Shown one piece after another: positions 46,995 to 56,401 of a stretch of DNA of 64,000 nucleotides. This DNA is from JADJYF01 sp965278995 (GTDB lineage: Bacteria > Pseudomonadota > Gammaproteobacteria > Ga0077536), in assembly GCA_965278995.1 (NCBI GenBank), contig OZ257136.1, positions 930,001 to 994,000 on the forward strand. The letters are read 5' to 3'. Numbering within the stretch: position 1 is the stretch's first letter; each line of letters starts with the position of its first letter. The translations under genes were made by a program, and so were the position numbers. Below the pieces are notes generated by a model, which saw only the letters and a list, made by a program, of their open reading frames with translations, had not been told where the DNA came from and made no database searches.

Positions 46995-49023
46995 GGTGCT
47001 CCACTCGTTCGACGTCTTCGACACGGTGCTGACACGTGTAGTAGGCGACCCGACAGCACTGTTCACGATGGTCGCGCAACGAGCGATCGAACGTGGTGTA
47101 TTGGGCGGTGAGGTCATCACTGACTTTCGCCTCCAGCGTATGCAAGCTGAGCGTCGTGCGCGGCAGGCAACGATGGCCGAAGAAGTGACACTCGCGGAAA
47201 TCTACGGCGAACTGTGTACCGCGCAGCAATGGTCGCCGGATATCGCCACGAAGTTAGCAGGGCTCGAAATCGAACTGGAGCTGCAGTCGGTCAGGCCGGT
47301 GGCCGAGACGGTGGCGCGAATTGCCACATTGCGTGCCGGTGGCGCGCGCCTTGTTTTCATCTCTGACACTTATCTGCCGCACGACACCATTGCCACCATG
47401 CTTATCGCAAGCGGCGCCTTCGTCCCTGCGGAGGACAGACTCTACGTATCGAGCACGGCCCGCATGACCAAGGCCCATGGCACATTGTTTCGCCATGTCC
47501 TGCAGGACATGGCCATTTCGCCGCGTGATCTGATCCACACCGGTGACAACCTGCACAGTGATATCGAGCAGGCGCGCAAGGTTGGGATCCAATCGCGCCA
47601 TTTCGCGTGCGCCACGCTCGACCGTCACGAAATCAAATGGCACACAGTGCAGTGTAGTGCCGGTGAGTATCTGCATCTAAGCCAGATCGCCGGCGCATCA
47701 CGTCTGGCGCGCCTCGACCGAAAGTCTGACGAGCGCGACATCGACGACGCACTTTTCGACATCGGTGCCGGTGTGGCCGGACCGCTACTCGTACCTTTCG
47801 TCGACTGGATATTGCGTACGGCGCAGGCGCGCGCCATCAAGCATTTGTATTTCGTCGCGCGCGACGGCCAGATCCTGCTCAAGATCGCTGAGCGCTTGCT
47901 GCCTCGGATTGGCGGCGCGCTGGACCTTCGCTATCTTCATGGTTCGCGTCAGGCCTGGCATCTGCCCGCATTGCGCGCCATTTCTGCGCGTGAGCTGGCG
48001 TGGATCCTGAACTGGGACCGTGGCGTGAATCTCGACGGTATTGCGCGCCGCATCGGGCTCACCGGCCAGCATCTGCGTGAACCGGCGACGACAGCCTTAC
48101 AACGCCGCGTGACAGTCGGCGAACATCTCAGCCAGTCGGATTTGCGTCAGTTACAAGCGATGTTCGAAGACCCAGCGCTGTGTGCTGACGTAATGCAGCG
48201 CGCTGAACAGGCCCGCGCAACCTTGATTTCCTATCTGGAAGATGTCGGTATTTTTTCCGACCCCAATATCGGTATGGTCGACCTGGGCTGGCACGGTAAT
48301 CTGCAAACGTCTTTGTGCGCGGCGATCCGTGGTTGGCCGCAGGCACCGCACATCACCGGCTTTTATTGGGGATTTATCCACGGTCATCGCTATGCCAGCG
48401 CTGATCTGGACAAGGTCGCATTCATGTTCAATCACGAGGGTCTTGCCGACAACACGCAGGAATTCATCAACTTCGCGAACTTCATGGAGATTTTCTGCAC
48501 CGCCGACCACGGCACGACGACCGGCTATGCACAACGGGAAGGTGTCAGTCAGCCGATACTCGCCAGCAGCGCCGACGACACGCAGTTGCATTGGCCGCTC
48601 GCCGCACTACGTGACGGGATCTTCGCGTTTGCCGATCGCTATCGGTGGGCCGGGCGCGAAGAGTCCATGGAGGCCTACCGCACGGCTGCGCGCGAGGTCG
48701 TGCGCAGTCTGCGCACGAATCCATCCAAGTCGGAGGCCGAGGCAATCGGCAGCTATCGGTTTTCCAGCGATCAGGCAGAAACACGCCACTTCGAATTCGG
48801 CCCGCGCCTGAATTTCGCTTGGGCCTGGCGCGCGCTATACGATCCAGTCATGCGATCCAACGTGCTGTGGCCGGAGGGGCATATGGTCAGGTCGACTCTG
48901 CCAGCAGCCCTGCTCGCGACGCTGGCTTATCGCAATACCTCCCCCTTGAAGTTTGCACTCAAGGCAAAGTTGCCGCGTACTTACCAGATGTTATCAGGCT
49001 GGTCGCGCGCCATGGAACGCTGA
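46975..49023 (+). CDS. HAD-superfamily hydrolase fused to large C-terminal domain (COG5610-like)
   Basis: The protein has 682 residues from GTG 46975. N-terminal HAD domain: motif I FDVFDTVLTR (nucleophile Asp13, Asp in +3 position), motif II LVFISDTYLP, helical cap, and HTGDNLHSDIEQA as the C-terminal acidic motif. About 400 further residues contain VARDGQILLKIAERLLPRIG and NIGMVDLGWHGNLQTSL. Proteins of this architecture are frequent in capsule/O-antigen clusters and of unproven function, possibly phosphatase or transferase on glycan intermediates. It overlaps the methyltransferase stop by 20 nt. The next gene converges. Confidence 0.85.
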   Translation: MSQKRTEVLHSFDVFDTVLTRVVGDPTALFTMVAQRAIERGVLGGEVITDFRLQRMQAERRARQATMAEEVTLAEIYGELCTAQQWSPDIATKLAGLEIELELQSVRPVAETVARIATLRAGGARLVFISDTYLPHDTIATMLIASGAFVPAEDRLYVSSTARMTKAHGTLFRHVLQDMAISPRDLIHTGDNLHSDIEQARKVGIQSRHFACATLDRHEIKWHTVQCSAGEYLHLSQIAGASRLARLDRKSDERDIDDALFDIGAGVAGPLLVPFVDWILRTAQARAIKHLYFVARDGQILLKIAERLLPRIGGALDLRYLHGSRQAWHLPALRAISARELAWILNWDRGVNLDGIARRIGLTGQHLREPATTALQRRVTVGEHLSQSDLRQLQAMFEDPALCADVMQRAEQARATLISYLEDVGIFSDPNIGMVDLGWHGNLQTSLCAAIRGWPQAPHITGFYWGFIHGHRYASADLDKVAFMFNHEGLADNTQEFINFANFMEIFCTADHGTTTGYAQREGVSQPILASSADDTQLHWPLAALRDGIFAFADRYRWAGREESMEAYRTAAREVVRSLRTNPSKSEAEAIGSYRFSSDQAETRHFEFGPRLNFAWAWRALYDPVMRSNVLWPEGHMVRSTLPAALLATLAYRNTSPLKFALKAKLPRTYQMLSGWSRAMER

Positions 49024-49049
49024 GCGCGGTTGCCATCGATCGCAATCAT

Positions 49050-49994
49050 TCAGCGCGCACCAACGAGACGTGCCAGGCGCGCTTTAGGAAATGCCAAGGC
49101 CCCGCGCAGCAGATACCGGAGAAACAACCGATGTTTCGCGCGCGACTGTACGTCTCCTGCGCCTGGCAGGCTACCTTTGATTAGTGCATACGTCTCCCAG
49201 TAAGCGAGGCGAGCTGCTGCCAGGTCGCCGCGACTGATCCACTTCGCATAGAAGGAGCCGCGACCGGTGACGTACCAGCTATCGAGTTTTTGACGGTCAC
49301 TGTCCGTGCGACGCCCATGATCGTGTCGCACGACGATGTCCGGCACGTAGACAATTTTCAGGCCGGCGCGATGGACGCGGTATACGAACTCACAATCCTC
49401 CGCGGAAATCAGCGGACCACCGGCACCGAAATCCGGATCGAACGGGCCGACACGCTCGACTACTTCGCGCCGGAAAGCGATATTGCAGCCTGGGATCAGA
49501 TTAAACAGCGCATCGAGGCTGAAAGCCTTGCGTTCGAGACCAGTCCGCAAACTGAGCGGTAAATCGAGCGGGTTGTGCAATTCGACGCGGCCGCCGAGCA
49601 GCGCGAGCTCGCGGTCAGCGGCAAACTCAGAGGTAATCGATGCCACCCAATCCGGTGCCGCAATGCAATCGTCGTCCGTCATCGCGATAATCGAACCACG
49701 CGCATGGCGAAGTCCGGTGTTGCGCGCGCAGGCGAGGCCCTGCTGCGGTTCGAAAACATAGGTCATTGGGATACCGGACGCACGCGCGAAATCCTCCAGT
49801 ACGGCGCGCGTATCGTCATTCGAATTATTGTCGACGCACACCAGTTCCCAGCGCAATTGGTCGCTGGCCTGCTGTGCGCGCAGGCTGTCGAGGCTTTCCG
49901 GTAGTTTGGGCGCCCGATTGTAGGTACACAGGACGACGCTGAGGAGATAGGCGTCGTCTGTTCGATTCCAGGTGCTAGTGGTCTCCACGGTCAT
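49050..49994 (-). CDS. GT2 family glycosyltransferase
   Basis: About 314 residues from ATG 49994; GTG 49988 is an alternative, better spaced from GGGAG, and the upstream extension to 50075 runs into a repeat remnant. GT-A motifs: LSVVLCTYNRAPKLPESL, VDNNSNDDTRAVL, ACARNTGLRHARG, DXD in MTDDDCIAAPDWV, and AEDCEFVYRVHRAG. It is a typical exopolysaccharide GT2 (succinoglycan-type). It follows the GT4 gene at 50149 on the same strand, with an inserted remnant between them. Confidence 0.87.
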   Translation of the reverse strand: MTVETTSTWNRTDDAYLLSVVLCTYNRAPKLPESLDSLRAQQASDQLRWELVCVDNNSNDDTRAVLEDFARASGIPMTYVFEPQQGLACARNTGLRHARGSIIAMTDDDCIAAPDWVASITSEFAADRELALLGGRVELHNPLDLPLSLRTGLERKAFSLDALFNLIPGCNIAFRREVVERVGPFDPDFGAGGPLISAEDCEFVYRVHRAGLKIVYVPDIVVRHDHGRRTDSDRQKLDSWYVTGRGSFYAKWISRGDLAAARLAYWETYALIKGSLPGAGDVQSRAKHRLFLRYLLRGALAFPKARLARLVGAR

Positions 49995-50054
49995 CTCCCG
50001 AATGGTGTCGGCTGCCAGTTGAATAACGGCGAGTTCGATCAGGCGGGAGCACGT

Positions 50055-50096
50055 TTCGCCTCGACTGCGGGTCAAGCTGTCCTCGCTCTCTCACTC
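50055..50096 (-). repeat. Remnant of the 23.4-kb inverted-repeat element
   Basis: In reverse complement this matches 23470-23511 at 37 of 42 positions, including a perfect 20-nt run GAGTGAGAGAGCGAGGACAG. The terminal inverted repeats are absent here, so it is a fragment. It lies between two - strand glycosyltransferase genes. Confidence 0.7.
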
Positions 50097-50148
50097 ACCT
50101 TGTAACGAATCCATTAGCTCGATGACAACGGCGAACTGGCCATATTCA

Positions 50149-51438
50149 TCACCGGCGGTTGTTCTCCGCGATACGGTCCAGCACGCCGGCCAGGGTACCG
50201 GCGGCCATCTGGCGCGAATAGGTCTGTACGGTGCCGCGCTCCAGCACCGGGACGGTACCGGCCCGCAGTGCCGGCATCAGGCGTCGCAGTGTTTCGGCAA
50301 TCGCCTGTTCCGACTCGATATCGGCAATATAGTCGCTGTGACAGGCGCGCATGAGATCCGCGGTATCGCCCGCCGGATCAACGACTGCAAGTATCGGGCG
50401 CATCGCACGCAGATACTCATAGGCTTTCGCCGGGATCTGGAAATTTGAATTGCCGGCCTGAAACAGAATCAAGGCGTCGGCCTCAAGCATCTCGCGCAAC
50501 GCGTCACGATAGGCGATACGCGGTCGAAACTCGACCAGCGCCTGTAGGCCAAGGTCGGCAACGACAGCGCCGAAATGGTCGTCGTAAGCACTTGCCCGGA
50601 ACACGAAACGAGCTGGATTCGCTGACCAGAAGTTCTCGTTCTGCAGGCGCTTCAGCGCATGAAAGAACGGCAGCGGATTCCGCTCCCATGGATACAGCAG
50701 CCCGCTGTGCAACAAAGTAAGAGGGCTGCCGGCCAGGCGAGTTGCCGGGGCGTTGCGTTCGATCTCGGCGAAGACACGTTCGTCATAACCGTTAGCTACG
50801 ATATGGCAACGTTGCGCCAGCCGCTCGCCGTAACGCGCGCCATAACGTGCAAGATAGTAATCCAGCGCGCCGTGGGTCGTGAACGACAGGGCAGCTGCGC
50901 GGCGGACGACACGTTCTTCGACGCGTCGATAACTCTGCCATTCGGCAGCGTTCTTCGGATACTCGTCCTGCGCCATCGGATCGCGAAAATCGGCCAGCCA
51001 TGGCAGCCCGGTGATCCATGCCAGATCAGCCGCGATGAGGTGGCTGGTCGCAATCGGGAAACTCGACATGATGGCATCGGGCCGTTCAGCGCGAATATAA
51101 CGCAGGCCGCTGATCACGCCTCCTGCGCGCCAACTGATCCAACGGTCGGGGAGGCTGAGTCGACGCGAATACTTGCCGCGAAACGACAGCTGCCGCGCGT
51201 TGTCGAGGCCGAAAGCGCGTATGACCCGGGTCGCCGGCGTGATATCGGCCAAGCGTTCCGCTGCGGTATCCGGCAACGCCGATGACTGTATCGTCAGAAC
51301 GTCGACGTCCCAGTCGAGATCCGCCAGGTCGCGGGCAAACGCGATCATCCGCTGCACGCCTGAGCCATAGGCTGGCGGAAAATGAAACGTGACCAGTAGC
51401 AGGCGCCGACGATGCGTTGCTAAGGTGTCGATTGCCAT
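50149..51438 (-). CDS. GT-B glycosyltransferase (paralogue of 53882 gene)
   Basis: The protein has 429 residues from ATG 51438. N-terminal LLLVTFHFPPAYGSGVQRMIAFARDLADLDWDVDVLT and PWLADFRDPMAQDEYP, and C-terminal LTLLHSGLLYPW and FQIPAKAYEYLRAMRPILAV. The same landmarks occur in order in the gene at 53882. The start lies inside the 3' end of the FemAB/GNAT gene (19-nt overlap), so the two are coupled. It would act on the EPS unit or on a cassette-specific acceptor. Confidence 0.87.
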   Translation of the reverse strand: MAIDTLATHRRRLLLVTFHFPPAYGSGVQRMIAFARDLADLDWDVDVLTIQSSALPDTAAERLADITPATRVIRAFGLDNARQLSFRGKYSRRLSLPDRWISWRAGGVISGLRYIRAERPDAIMSSFPIATSHLIAADLAWITGLPWLADFRDPMAQDEYPKNAAEWQSYRRVEERVVRRAAALSFTTHGALDYYLARYGARYGERLAQRCHIVANGYDERVFAEIERNAPATRLAGSPLTLLHSGLLYPWERNPLPFFHALKRLQNENFWSANPARFVFRASAYDDHFGAVVADLGLQALVEFRPRIAYRDALREMLEADALILFQAGNSNFQIPAKAYEYLRAMRPILAVVDPAGDTADLMRACHSDYIADIESEQAIAETLRRLMPALRAGTVPVLERGTVQTYSRQMAAGTLAGVLDRIAENNRR

Positions 51439-52496
51439 CGCCTCCGCAGCCGGCCTAGCGTCCGGCGCGTATTGAGCCACAGGCCGGCAAGCGATCGATC
51501 GTTGACGATTTCGATTGCAACACGTTCGCGGCGCGCCGACATCCACTGCTGCTTGTACTCGTCATCCCCACTCAGGAAATCCACGCACACGACCTTGTCG
51601 ACATCGAGCACGTGCTCCATCAGCTTCATGGTCAGCAGTGTGCCGACCGAAAATTGAGAAAATTCAGCGTCGTAGGCGAGCTTGAATATATGCGCGACCT
51701 GATTGGCAACAAACCATAACTGGGCCGCCACCGGGCGTTTGTCGAGGGTCAGAATGCCGAGTCGGAGCTGCCCCTGCCGAGCCAGCAGCCGCATGAAGCC
51801 GGGAATGAACTCCGGATAGGGTTCTGCCTGTTTCCAGCTCGATTCGTATACCTGGCGGTAAGCGTCGAAGCCAGCCTCGACGTCTTCGAGCTTGTCGAGA
51901 ATACGGATCTCGAATGCGTACTGCGTCTGCAGTTGAGCAGTTTTGCCTCGCACAGTGCTGCGCATCTTTTTGCGTCGGCTCTCGAAATAGGCCTCGAAAT
52001 TCATGCCGGTGACATCGATATACCAGTTGCCGAAAGCGACAGAAGTCGATGCCGGCAGGCCACGCTGCGCAAAACGCTCACGTAGATGGTCGAGGTACCA
52101 CGGCGTATCGGGTAACGGGCGGAGTTCGAGCACGGACCAGCTGCCGCGTTGGCGCGCAAGATAATCGACCAGCGCGTCGAGGCCATGTGCCGCAAGCCGT
52201 TGGTCAGCGCAGAGCAGCGGCTGATACAGGCAGGTGTAATAGTTGCCGAGGCTCTCCAGCCGCTTCATCCCGACCACCCCCTGAGCCCTGCGCTGCCATA
52301 ACGGCAGCAAGGCGACAGGTGCTCCGCCGTCGTCCTCGGCGAGGATAAAACGCACCTGACCATCGGTGCCGACGACATTGGCTACAAAATTCTCGTACCA
52401 GGCCCGCGAGGCGAAAGCATCCGACGTCGCGCAATGAGCAAATAGCCCATCCCATGCCGGCGCCGGAGGCAGGGCATCATGCACGGAGACTTTCAT
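51420..52496 (-). CDS. FemAB/GNAT-type acyltransferase (BioF2-like)
   Basis: The protein has 358 residues from ATG 52496 (a GTG at 52535 adds 13 residues). Features: FASRAWYENFVANV, VRFILAEDDGGAPVALLPLW, the YxSRRKKMRSTVRGKTAQL helix and C-terminal LTLDKRPVAAQLWFVANQVAHIFKLAYDAEFSQFSVGTLLTMKLMEHV, then VVCVDFLSGDDEYKQQWM. This is the acetyltransferase_6/FemAB fold, distinct from the XrtA FemAB at 25.6 kb. Probably it acylates a sugar or amine. It is coupled to the GT at 50149. Confidence 0.86.
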   Translation of the reverse strand: MKVSVHDALPPAPAWDGLFAHCATSDAFASRAWYENFVANVVGTDGQVRFILAEDDGGAPVALLPLWQRRAQGVVGMKRLESLGNYYTCLYQPLLCADQRLAAHGLDALVDYLARQRGSWSVLELRPLPDTPWYLDHLRERFAQRGLPASTSVAFGNWYIDVTGMNFEAYFESRRKKMRSTVRGKTAQLQTQYAFEIRILDKLEDVEAGFDAYRQVYESSWKQAEPYPEFIPGFMRLLARQGQLRLGILTLDKRPVAAQLWFVANQVAHIFKLAYDAEFSQFSVGTLLTMKLMEHVLDVDKVVCVDFLSGDDEYKQQWMSARRERVAIEIVNDRSLAGLWLNTRRTLGRLRRRWQSTP

Positions 52497-52655
52497 CGGC
52501 AAGGTTCCAGATTCGAGCGAGGAGAGTAGTGCCACGGTGTCTGCATCTCGATGAGGTCGGCGGACGCGCGCGAGCGCGGTTCATGGAATGGAGCTAGCGG
52601 CCGAATCTAGCGGAAAATTGATAGTCCCGCAGCAACTATCTCGTCGATCGCGACG

Positions 52656-52661
52656 TATAAT
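52656..52661 (+). promoter_or_regulatory. TATAAT -10 box for the 52695 gene
   Basis: TATAAT sits 33 nt before ATG 52695 within the 198-nt divergent spacer, without a good -35. A similar isolated TATAAT precedes prsT (15547-15552) and the flippase (44514-44519). Confidence 0.4.
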
Positions 52662-52694
52662 CGCCCTGTTTGCCGCAACCCTGCGGCCGCACTC

Positions 52695-53855
52695 ATGAAG
52701 CGAGTCACCCTGTCTACATCACCATCTCCAGATCAGCCGCTGGCGGTCGTTCTCGGCAATCTTGACGACAGCGAGCCGACGTTCGCCGATGCCTGGCTGG
52801 CGCTAACGCAGGACTCGCTGGCGGACAGTCGCGATCTCGATATCACGACGACCGCCGAGTGGAGCGAAGCATTGCGTTACAGTCACCTGGACGGCGCACC
52901 TGCAAGGATCGCCGTCGCTGGTGCAGGCGGCGAGCTGGACGGTCTGTTCCCGTATTACCGCAGCGTCGAGCGTGTTCGCGGGATCCGCTGTCGCAAGTTG
53001 AATGCGCTGTCTCAGCTGTATTCGGGTCGGAATCGACTGCTGGCGCGAGAGCCAGCGCAATTTGCCGAAAGACTGCTCGATGCGCTGTTGGCGGATGAGG
53101 CGACGTGGGACTGGTTGTGCCTGACGTTGGTCGACGATTCGGCTTCGCATCGTGCCGTGGTAGCGGCAGCAGAGCGGCGGGGATATACCCTCGAAACAGT
53201 AGCCGTCAGCGATTCTCCTTACATTGACTTACCTGACAGCTGGGACACTTATTTCGACTCGCTGTCGAAGAAATTCCGCTGGTTATTGCGCACCAGTCGC
53301 AAGAAACTGGGCGAGGAGGGCGAACTCGGCTATCGCCTCTATACCACGCCGGCCGAAGTAGCTCCTTTTCTGCAGGCGATGTATGACATCGAAAAAGGGT
53401 CATGGAAAGAGGGCTCTGGCACCTCGATAACGGCGAACGACACGCAGCGTGCATTCTATGAGCGATTTTCGCCGGTCGCGGCCGAGCGTGGATGGTTGCG
53501 TGGCCACGTTCTGAGTTTTAACCAGGAACCGATAGCATATATTTACGGCATCCGGCTCGGACCTGTTTTCCATGATCTGAAAGAAAGCTACAAGGTCTCA
53601 ATGCGCGATCACTCGCCTGGCCATGTGCTGAAAACATTTGCGTTGCCCGACCTGATAGCGGAAGGTGTCACACGCTATGACTTCTGCGGTAAATGCGACG
53701 ATTTCAAGATGAAGTGGACGGCGTTGACGTATCGACGTCGCGATTTGACCCTGCATCGGCGGACTGTCCGCGCACACCTGTTGCGGGTGCTGGGGCAGAT
53801 GCGTGGCTGGCTACGCAGTGAGTCGGCTGTGTCACCCGCGGGAGAATCTGCCTAG
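52695..53855 (+). CDS. GNAT/FemAB-type acyltransferase (BioF2-like)
   Basis: The protein has 386 residues. N-terminal SSP-rich stretch, then a GNAT-like core: ARIAVAGAGGELDGLFPYYRSVERVRGIRCRKLNALSQLY, YIDLPDSWDTYFDSLSKKFRWLLRTSRKKL, YDIEKGSWKEGSGTSI and C-terminal PIAYIYGIRLGPVFHDLKESYKVSMRDHSPGHVLKTFALPDLIAEG, RYDFCGKCDDFKMKW. It is the third FemAB/GNAT-like gene in the window and is divergent from the second. It converges with the GT at 53882, and the stop lies 26 nt from that gene's end. Confidence 0.86.
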   Translation: MKRVTLSTSPSPDQPLAVVLGNLDDSEPTFADAWLALTQDSLADSRDLDITTTAEWSEALRYSHLDGAPARIAVAGAGGELDGLFPYYRSVERVRGIRCRKLNALSQLYSGRNRLLAREPAQFAERLLDALLADEATWDWLCLTLVDDSASHRAVVAAAERRGYTLETVAVSDSPYIDLPDSWDTYFDSLSKKFRWLLRTSRKKLGEEGELGYRLYTTPAEVAPFLQAMYDIEKGSWKEGSGTSITANDTQRAFYERFSPVAAERGWLRGHVLSFNQEPIAYIYGIRLGPVFHDLKESYKVSMRDHSPGHVLKTFALPDLIAEGVTRYDFCGKCDDFKMKWTALTYRRRDLTLHRRTVRAHLLRVLGQMRGWLRSESAVSPAGESA

Positions 53856-53881
53856 ACCGACGCTTCGCCGACAACGGCGAT

Positions 53882-55234
53882 TCACGCCTGGTACTCTGCT
53901 GTTACCTGGTCGAGCAGTCGGGCCAGTTCGACTGCCCGTTCGTGTCGCGCGAAGCGCGCAATGTCGGCCGGCGCTGGTCCGGACAATGTACCGGCGCGCA
54001 GATCGCGCAAAAAGTCCGAGAGCTCCTGGGTGATAGCGACGCTGTCTTCCAGGTCGACCACACGGCCGAGTGCAGCGGATTCGACCAGGCGGGCGGTTTC
54101 GCCGGCAGCATGGGCCATCGCAAACAGCGGGCGGCCAACGCGAATGTATTCGTACAGCTTGGCCGGGATTGCCGGATTGGATGGATAGCCCTGAAATATC
54201 AGCAGACCGTCAGCGTGAAACATTTCTGCAATGGCCAGCTGATAAGGCAATGCCGGCAGCAGTTCGACCATATCCCGGCAACCGCAGCGCTCGGCAATCG
54301 AACTGAACAGTGCATCGTTGCCGCTTGCGCGTAAGACGACGCGCAGTGTTGCCGCGTTCTCCGCACCGGACTGCTTGAGCATGCCGACAGCCTGCAGAAA
54401 TGCGCTGGGATCGCGGTCGGCCGAGGCATAAATGATGCCGCTGTGCACCAGGGTGATCGGAGCGTCTGCTGCACGCATTATCGGTGCCAGACTGCGTTCG
54501 ACTTCGCTGAAGATTTCTTCGTCGAATCCGTTCGGAATGACGACGCATTTGTCGGCGTGAACCTGGCCATGCCGGCGCAGGCAGATCTGGCGTGCGCCCT
54601 CGGTACAGAAGACCAGCCGCGTTGCCCGGCGCATGCAGGCGCGCTCGATCCAAAGACGCAGCCGGCGCAGGCGCGGATCATGCGGGATCCATTCGCCACT
54701 CCGTTCGTCCTGCTCAACCATCGGATCGCGGAAGTCGGCGATCCATGGGCGTCTGGAGACACGGGCCAACAACCAGCCGATGAGATGTGCCGTCGCTATC
54801 GGGTAAGTCGACCAGATGACGTCCGCCTGCCAGCTGCGCCAACGGCGTAATGCCAACAGCGATGCGCCGGGCAGCCAGCTCCACCAGCGATCCGGCAGCG
54901 CGAGCCAGTTCGGATAGCGGCCGGCCAGTGCGAAGTCGCGCGCGGTGTCCCAGGCCGCCGCGCGTTCGACTATCACCGCCGGTGGCACCTGATCGATCAG
55001 GTCGTCACGACTGTTCTCGTAGACCCGTGTCGTGACAGTCAGAACGATCGACTGCCAACCGAGCGCCAGCAGGTCGCGGGCGAAACAGAATGTTCGCAAC
55101 AAGCCGCTGCTCTGGGCGAAAGGCGGAAAATGAAATGCGACCAGCAGCACCCGTCGCCGCGTGTCATTCGAGCGCTGACCTCCAGGGATAGGCGCCTTCG
55201 TCAGCAAGTGAGCGTTATCGCCCGGGGTCGTCAT
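53882..55234 (-). CDS. GT-B glycosyltransferase (paralogue of 50149 gene)
   Basis: The protein has 450 residues from ATG 55234, which overlaps the aminotransferase stop by 4 nt (ATGA); the longer upstream frame is unsupported. It shares with 50149 the motifs VLLVAFHFPPFAQSSGLLRTFCFARDL, LALPDRWWSWLPG, PWIADFRDPMVEQ, VIPNGFDEEIFSEVER, ITLVHSGIIY and IPAKLYEYIRVGRPLFA. This is GT4-like EPS assembly. It is the third gene of a coupled operon after the TPR protein and the aminotransferase. Confidence 0.88.
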   Translation of the reverse strand: MTTPGDNAHLLTKAPIPGGQRSNDTRRRVLLVAFHFPPFAQSSGLLRTFCFARDLLALGWQSIVLTVTTRVYENSRDDLIDQVPPAVIVERAAAWDTARDFALAGRYPNWLALPDRWWSWLPGASLLALRRWRSWQADVIWSTYPIATAHLIGWLLARVSRRPWIADFRDPMVEQDERSGEWIPHDPRLRRLRLWIERACMRRATRLVFCTEGARQICLRRHGQVHADKCVVIPNGFDEEIFSEVERSLAPIMRAADAPITLVHSGIIYASADRDPSAFLQAVGMLKQSGAENAATLRVVLRASGNDALFSSIAERCGCRDMVELLPALPYQLAIAEMFHADGLLIFQGYPSNPAIPAKLYEYIRVGRPLFAMAHAAGETARLVESAALGRVVDLEDSVAITQELSDFLRDLRAGTLSGPAPADIARFARHERAVELARLLDQVTAEYQA

Positions 55235-56397
55235 GAATGCGGCTGGCCGGCAAAGAATTTCACGATAGCGGCGCAGAAACGCTCGACCTGAATGGTACTC
55301 AACCCCTGGTGGGTGGCGAGAAACAGCAGCCGTCTGGAGAGCGCTGCGGCTTGCGGGAAATTGCCTGCCACGGCGCGCAGCGTCGGGTGCAGTTGTTCGC
55401 CAAAAGTGTTGAACGGCACGCCGAGATTGCTGAGTCGATAATCGACTGCGGCGCGATCCGGCAGCAGGATGGGATAGCCCCACGGACACGTTGTGGCATC
55501 TATCTCATGCAGCGGACGTTCGATTGCCGGGATCTCCTGCAGGCATTCGGCGATCCGTCGATAGTGCGCCCGGCGTGTCCTCGCGCACGCGACAAGGTCG
55601 GTGCGGGCGAGGATGCGGCGGGCAAGCGGCGGCATCGTCGATTCGATACTGTCTTGCGGAAACGGATACGCCTGTTCCAGCGGTGGCAGGGTGACGGGTC
55701 CGGTCAGCGGCGCGCGTACCGGGGTCGAGTTCAGCGCTTGTAAAACTGAAATATCGCTACCCGACAACGAGTCACTCAGAATTTGGCGCGCATGCGCATA
55801 CTGGCGGTTCAGAGGTACGCCGCGCGGACGTGGCGGTCGCGGCAGGTCGTGACGGTTATAGCGGATTGCGCCACCGGTATAACACGGCACCAGCTTCTTG
55901 AAGCTGTAGACGGCGATGTCGCCACGCTGGCCGTTCAACGCCATGCCGCTGCCGTGCAGAAACGAATGGCAGCAATCCTCGACGAGCACGGGGCCGTGCC
56001 CTGGCGTGTTCCGCGGCAGGCTGCTCAAATCGAAGTCAAAACCGAAATAATTTATTACCACGACCACGGCATGGGCCGGTGTCAGCAGTTCCTCGAAAGG
56101 GCGTGCCGGTCGGCGCAGATCAGGCAGTACGTCGTAGTAGTCGACTGCATAGCCCGCGCGGATTATCGGTTCGACCACAGTCGGACAATGATAAGCCGGC
56201 ACCAGCACTCGCCCGGGAAACGTCGAACGCATTGCGGCGAACGCCTGATATAGCGCGGACTGACCGTCAAAGGTGTAATGCAGCTGGTGGCCCAGTGTGG
56301 CGACCGTCGCTGGCGACCGTAAACCGAACCAGTCGCGAAAAGCGGCAGGCAATCGCGAACTCGCGGCGGTCTCGTCCGCGCGCGCAGCGACAGTCAC
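55231..56397 (-). CDS. DegT/DnrJ/EryC1-like PLP aminotransferase
   Basis: The protein has 388 residues from GTG 56397. Fold type I PLP motifs are PAYHCPTVVEPIIRAG (~67-82), LVEDCCHSF (~138-146, PLP-ring Asp) and the Lys-bearing YSFKKLVPCYTGGAI (~164-178). Family members convert keto sugars to amino sugars. It begins 5 nt after the TPR gene stop and overlaps the GT start by 4 nt. It may supply an amino sugar for the adjacent GT or acyltransferase. A divergent or inactive subgroup cannot be excluded. Confidence 0.85.
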   Translation of the reverse strand: MTVAARADETAASSRLPAAFRDWFGLRSPATVATLGHQLHYTFDGQSALYQAFAAMRSTFPGRVLVPAYHCPTVVEPIIRAGYAVDYYDVLPDLRRPARPFEELLTPAHAVVVVINYFGFDFDLSSLPRNTPGHGPVLVEDCCHSFLHGSGMALNGQRGDIAVYSFKKLVPCYTGGAIRYNRHDLPRPPRPRGVPLNRQYAHARQILSDSLSGSDISVLQALNSTPVRAPLTGPVTLPPLEQAYPFPQDSIESTMPPLARRILARTDLVACARTRRAHYRRIAECLQEIPAIERPLHEIDATTCPWGYPILLPDRAAVDYRLSNLGVPFNTFGEQLHPTLRAVAGNFPQAAALSRRLLFLATHQGLSTIQVERFCAAIVKFFAGQPHS

Positions 56398-56401
56398 GGC
56401 C

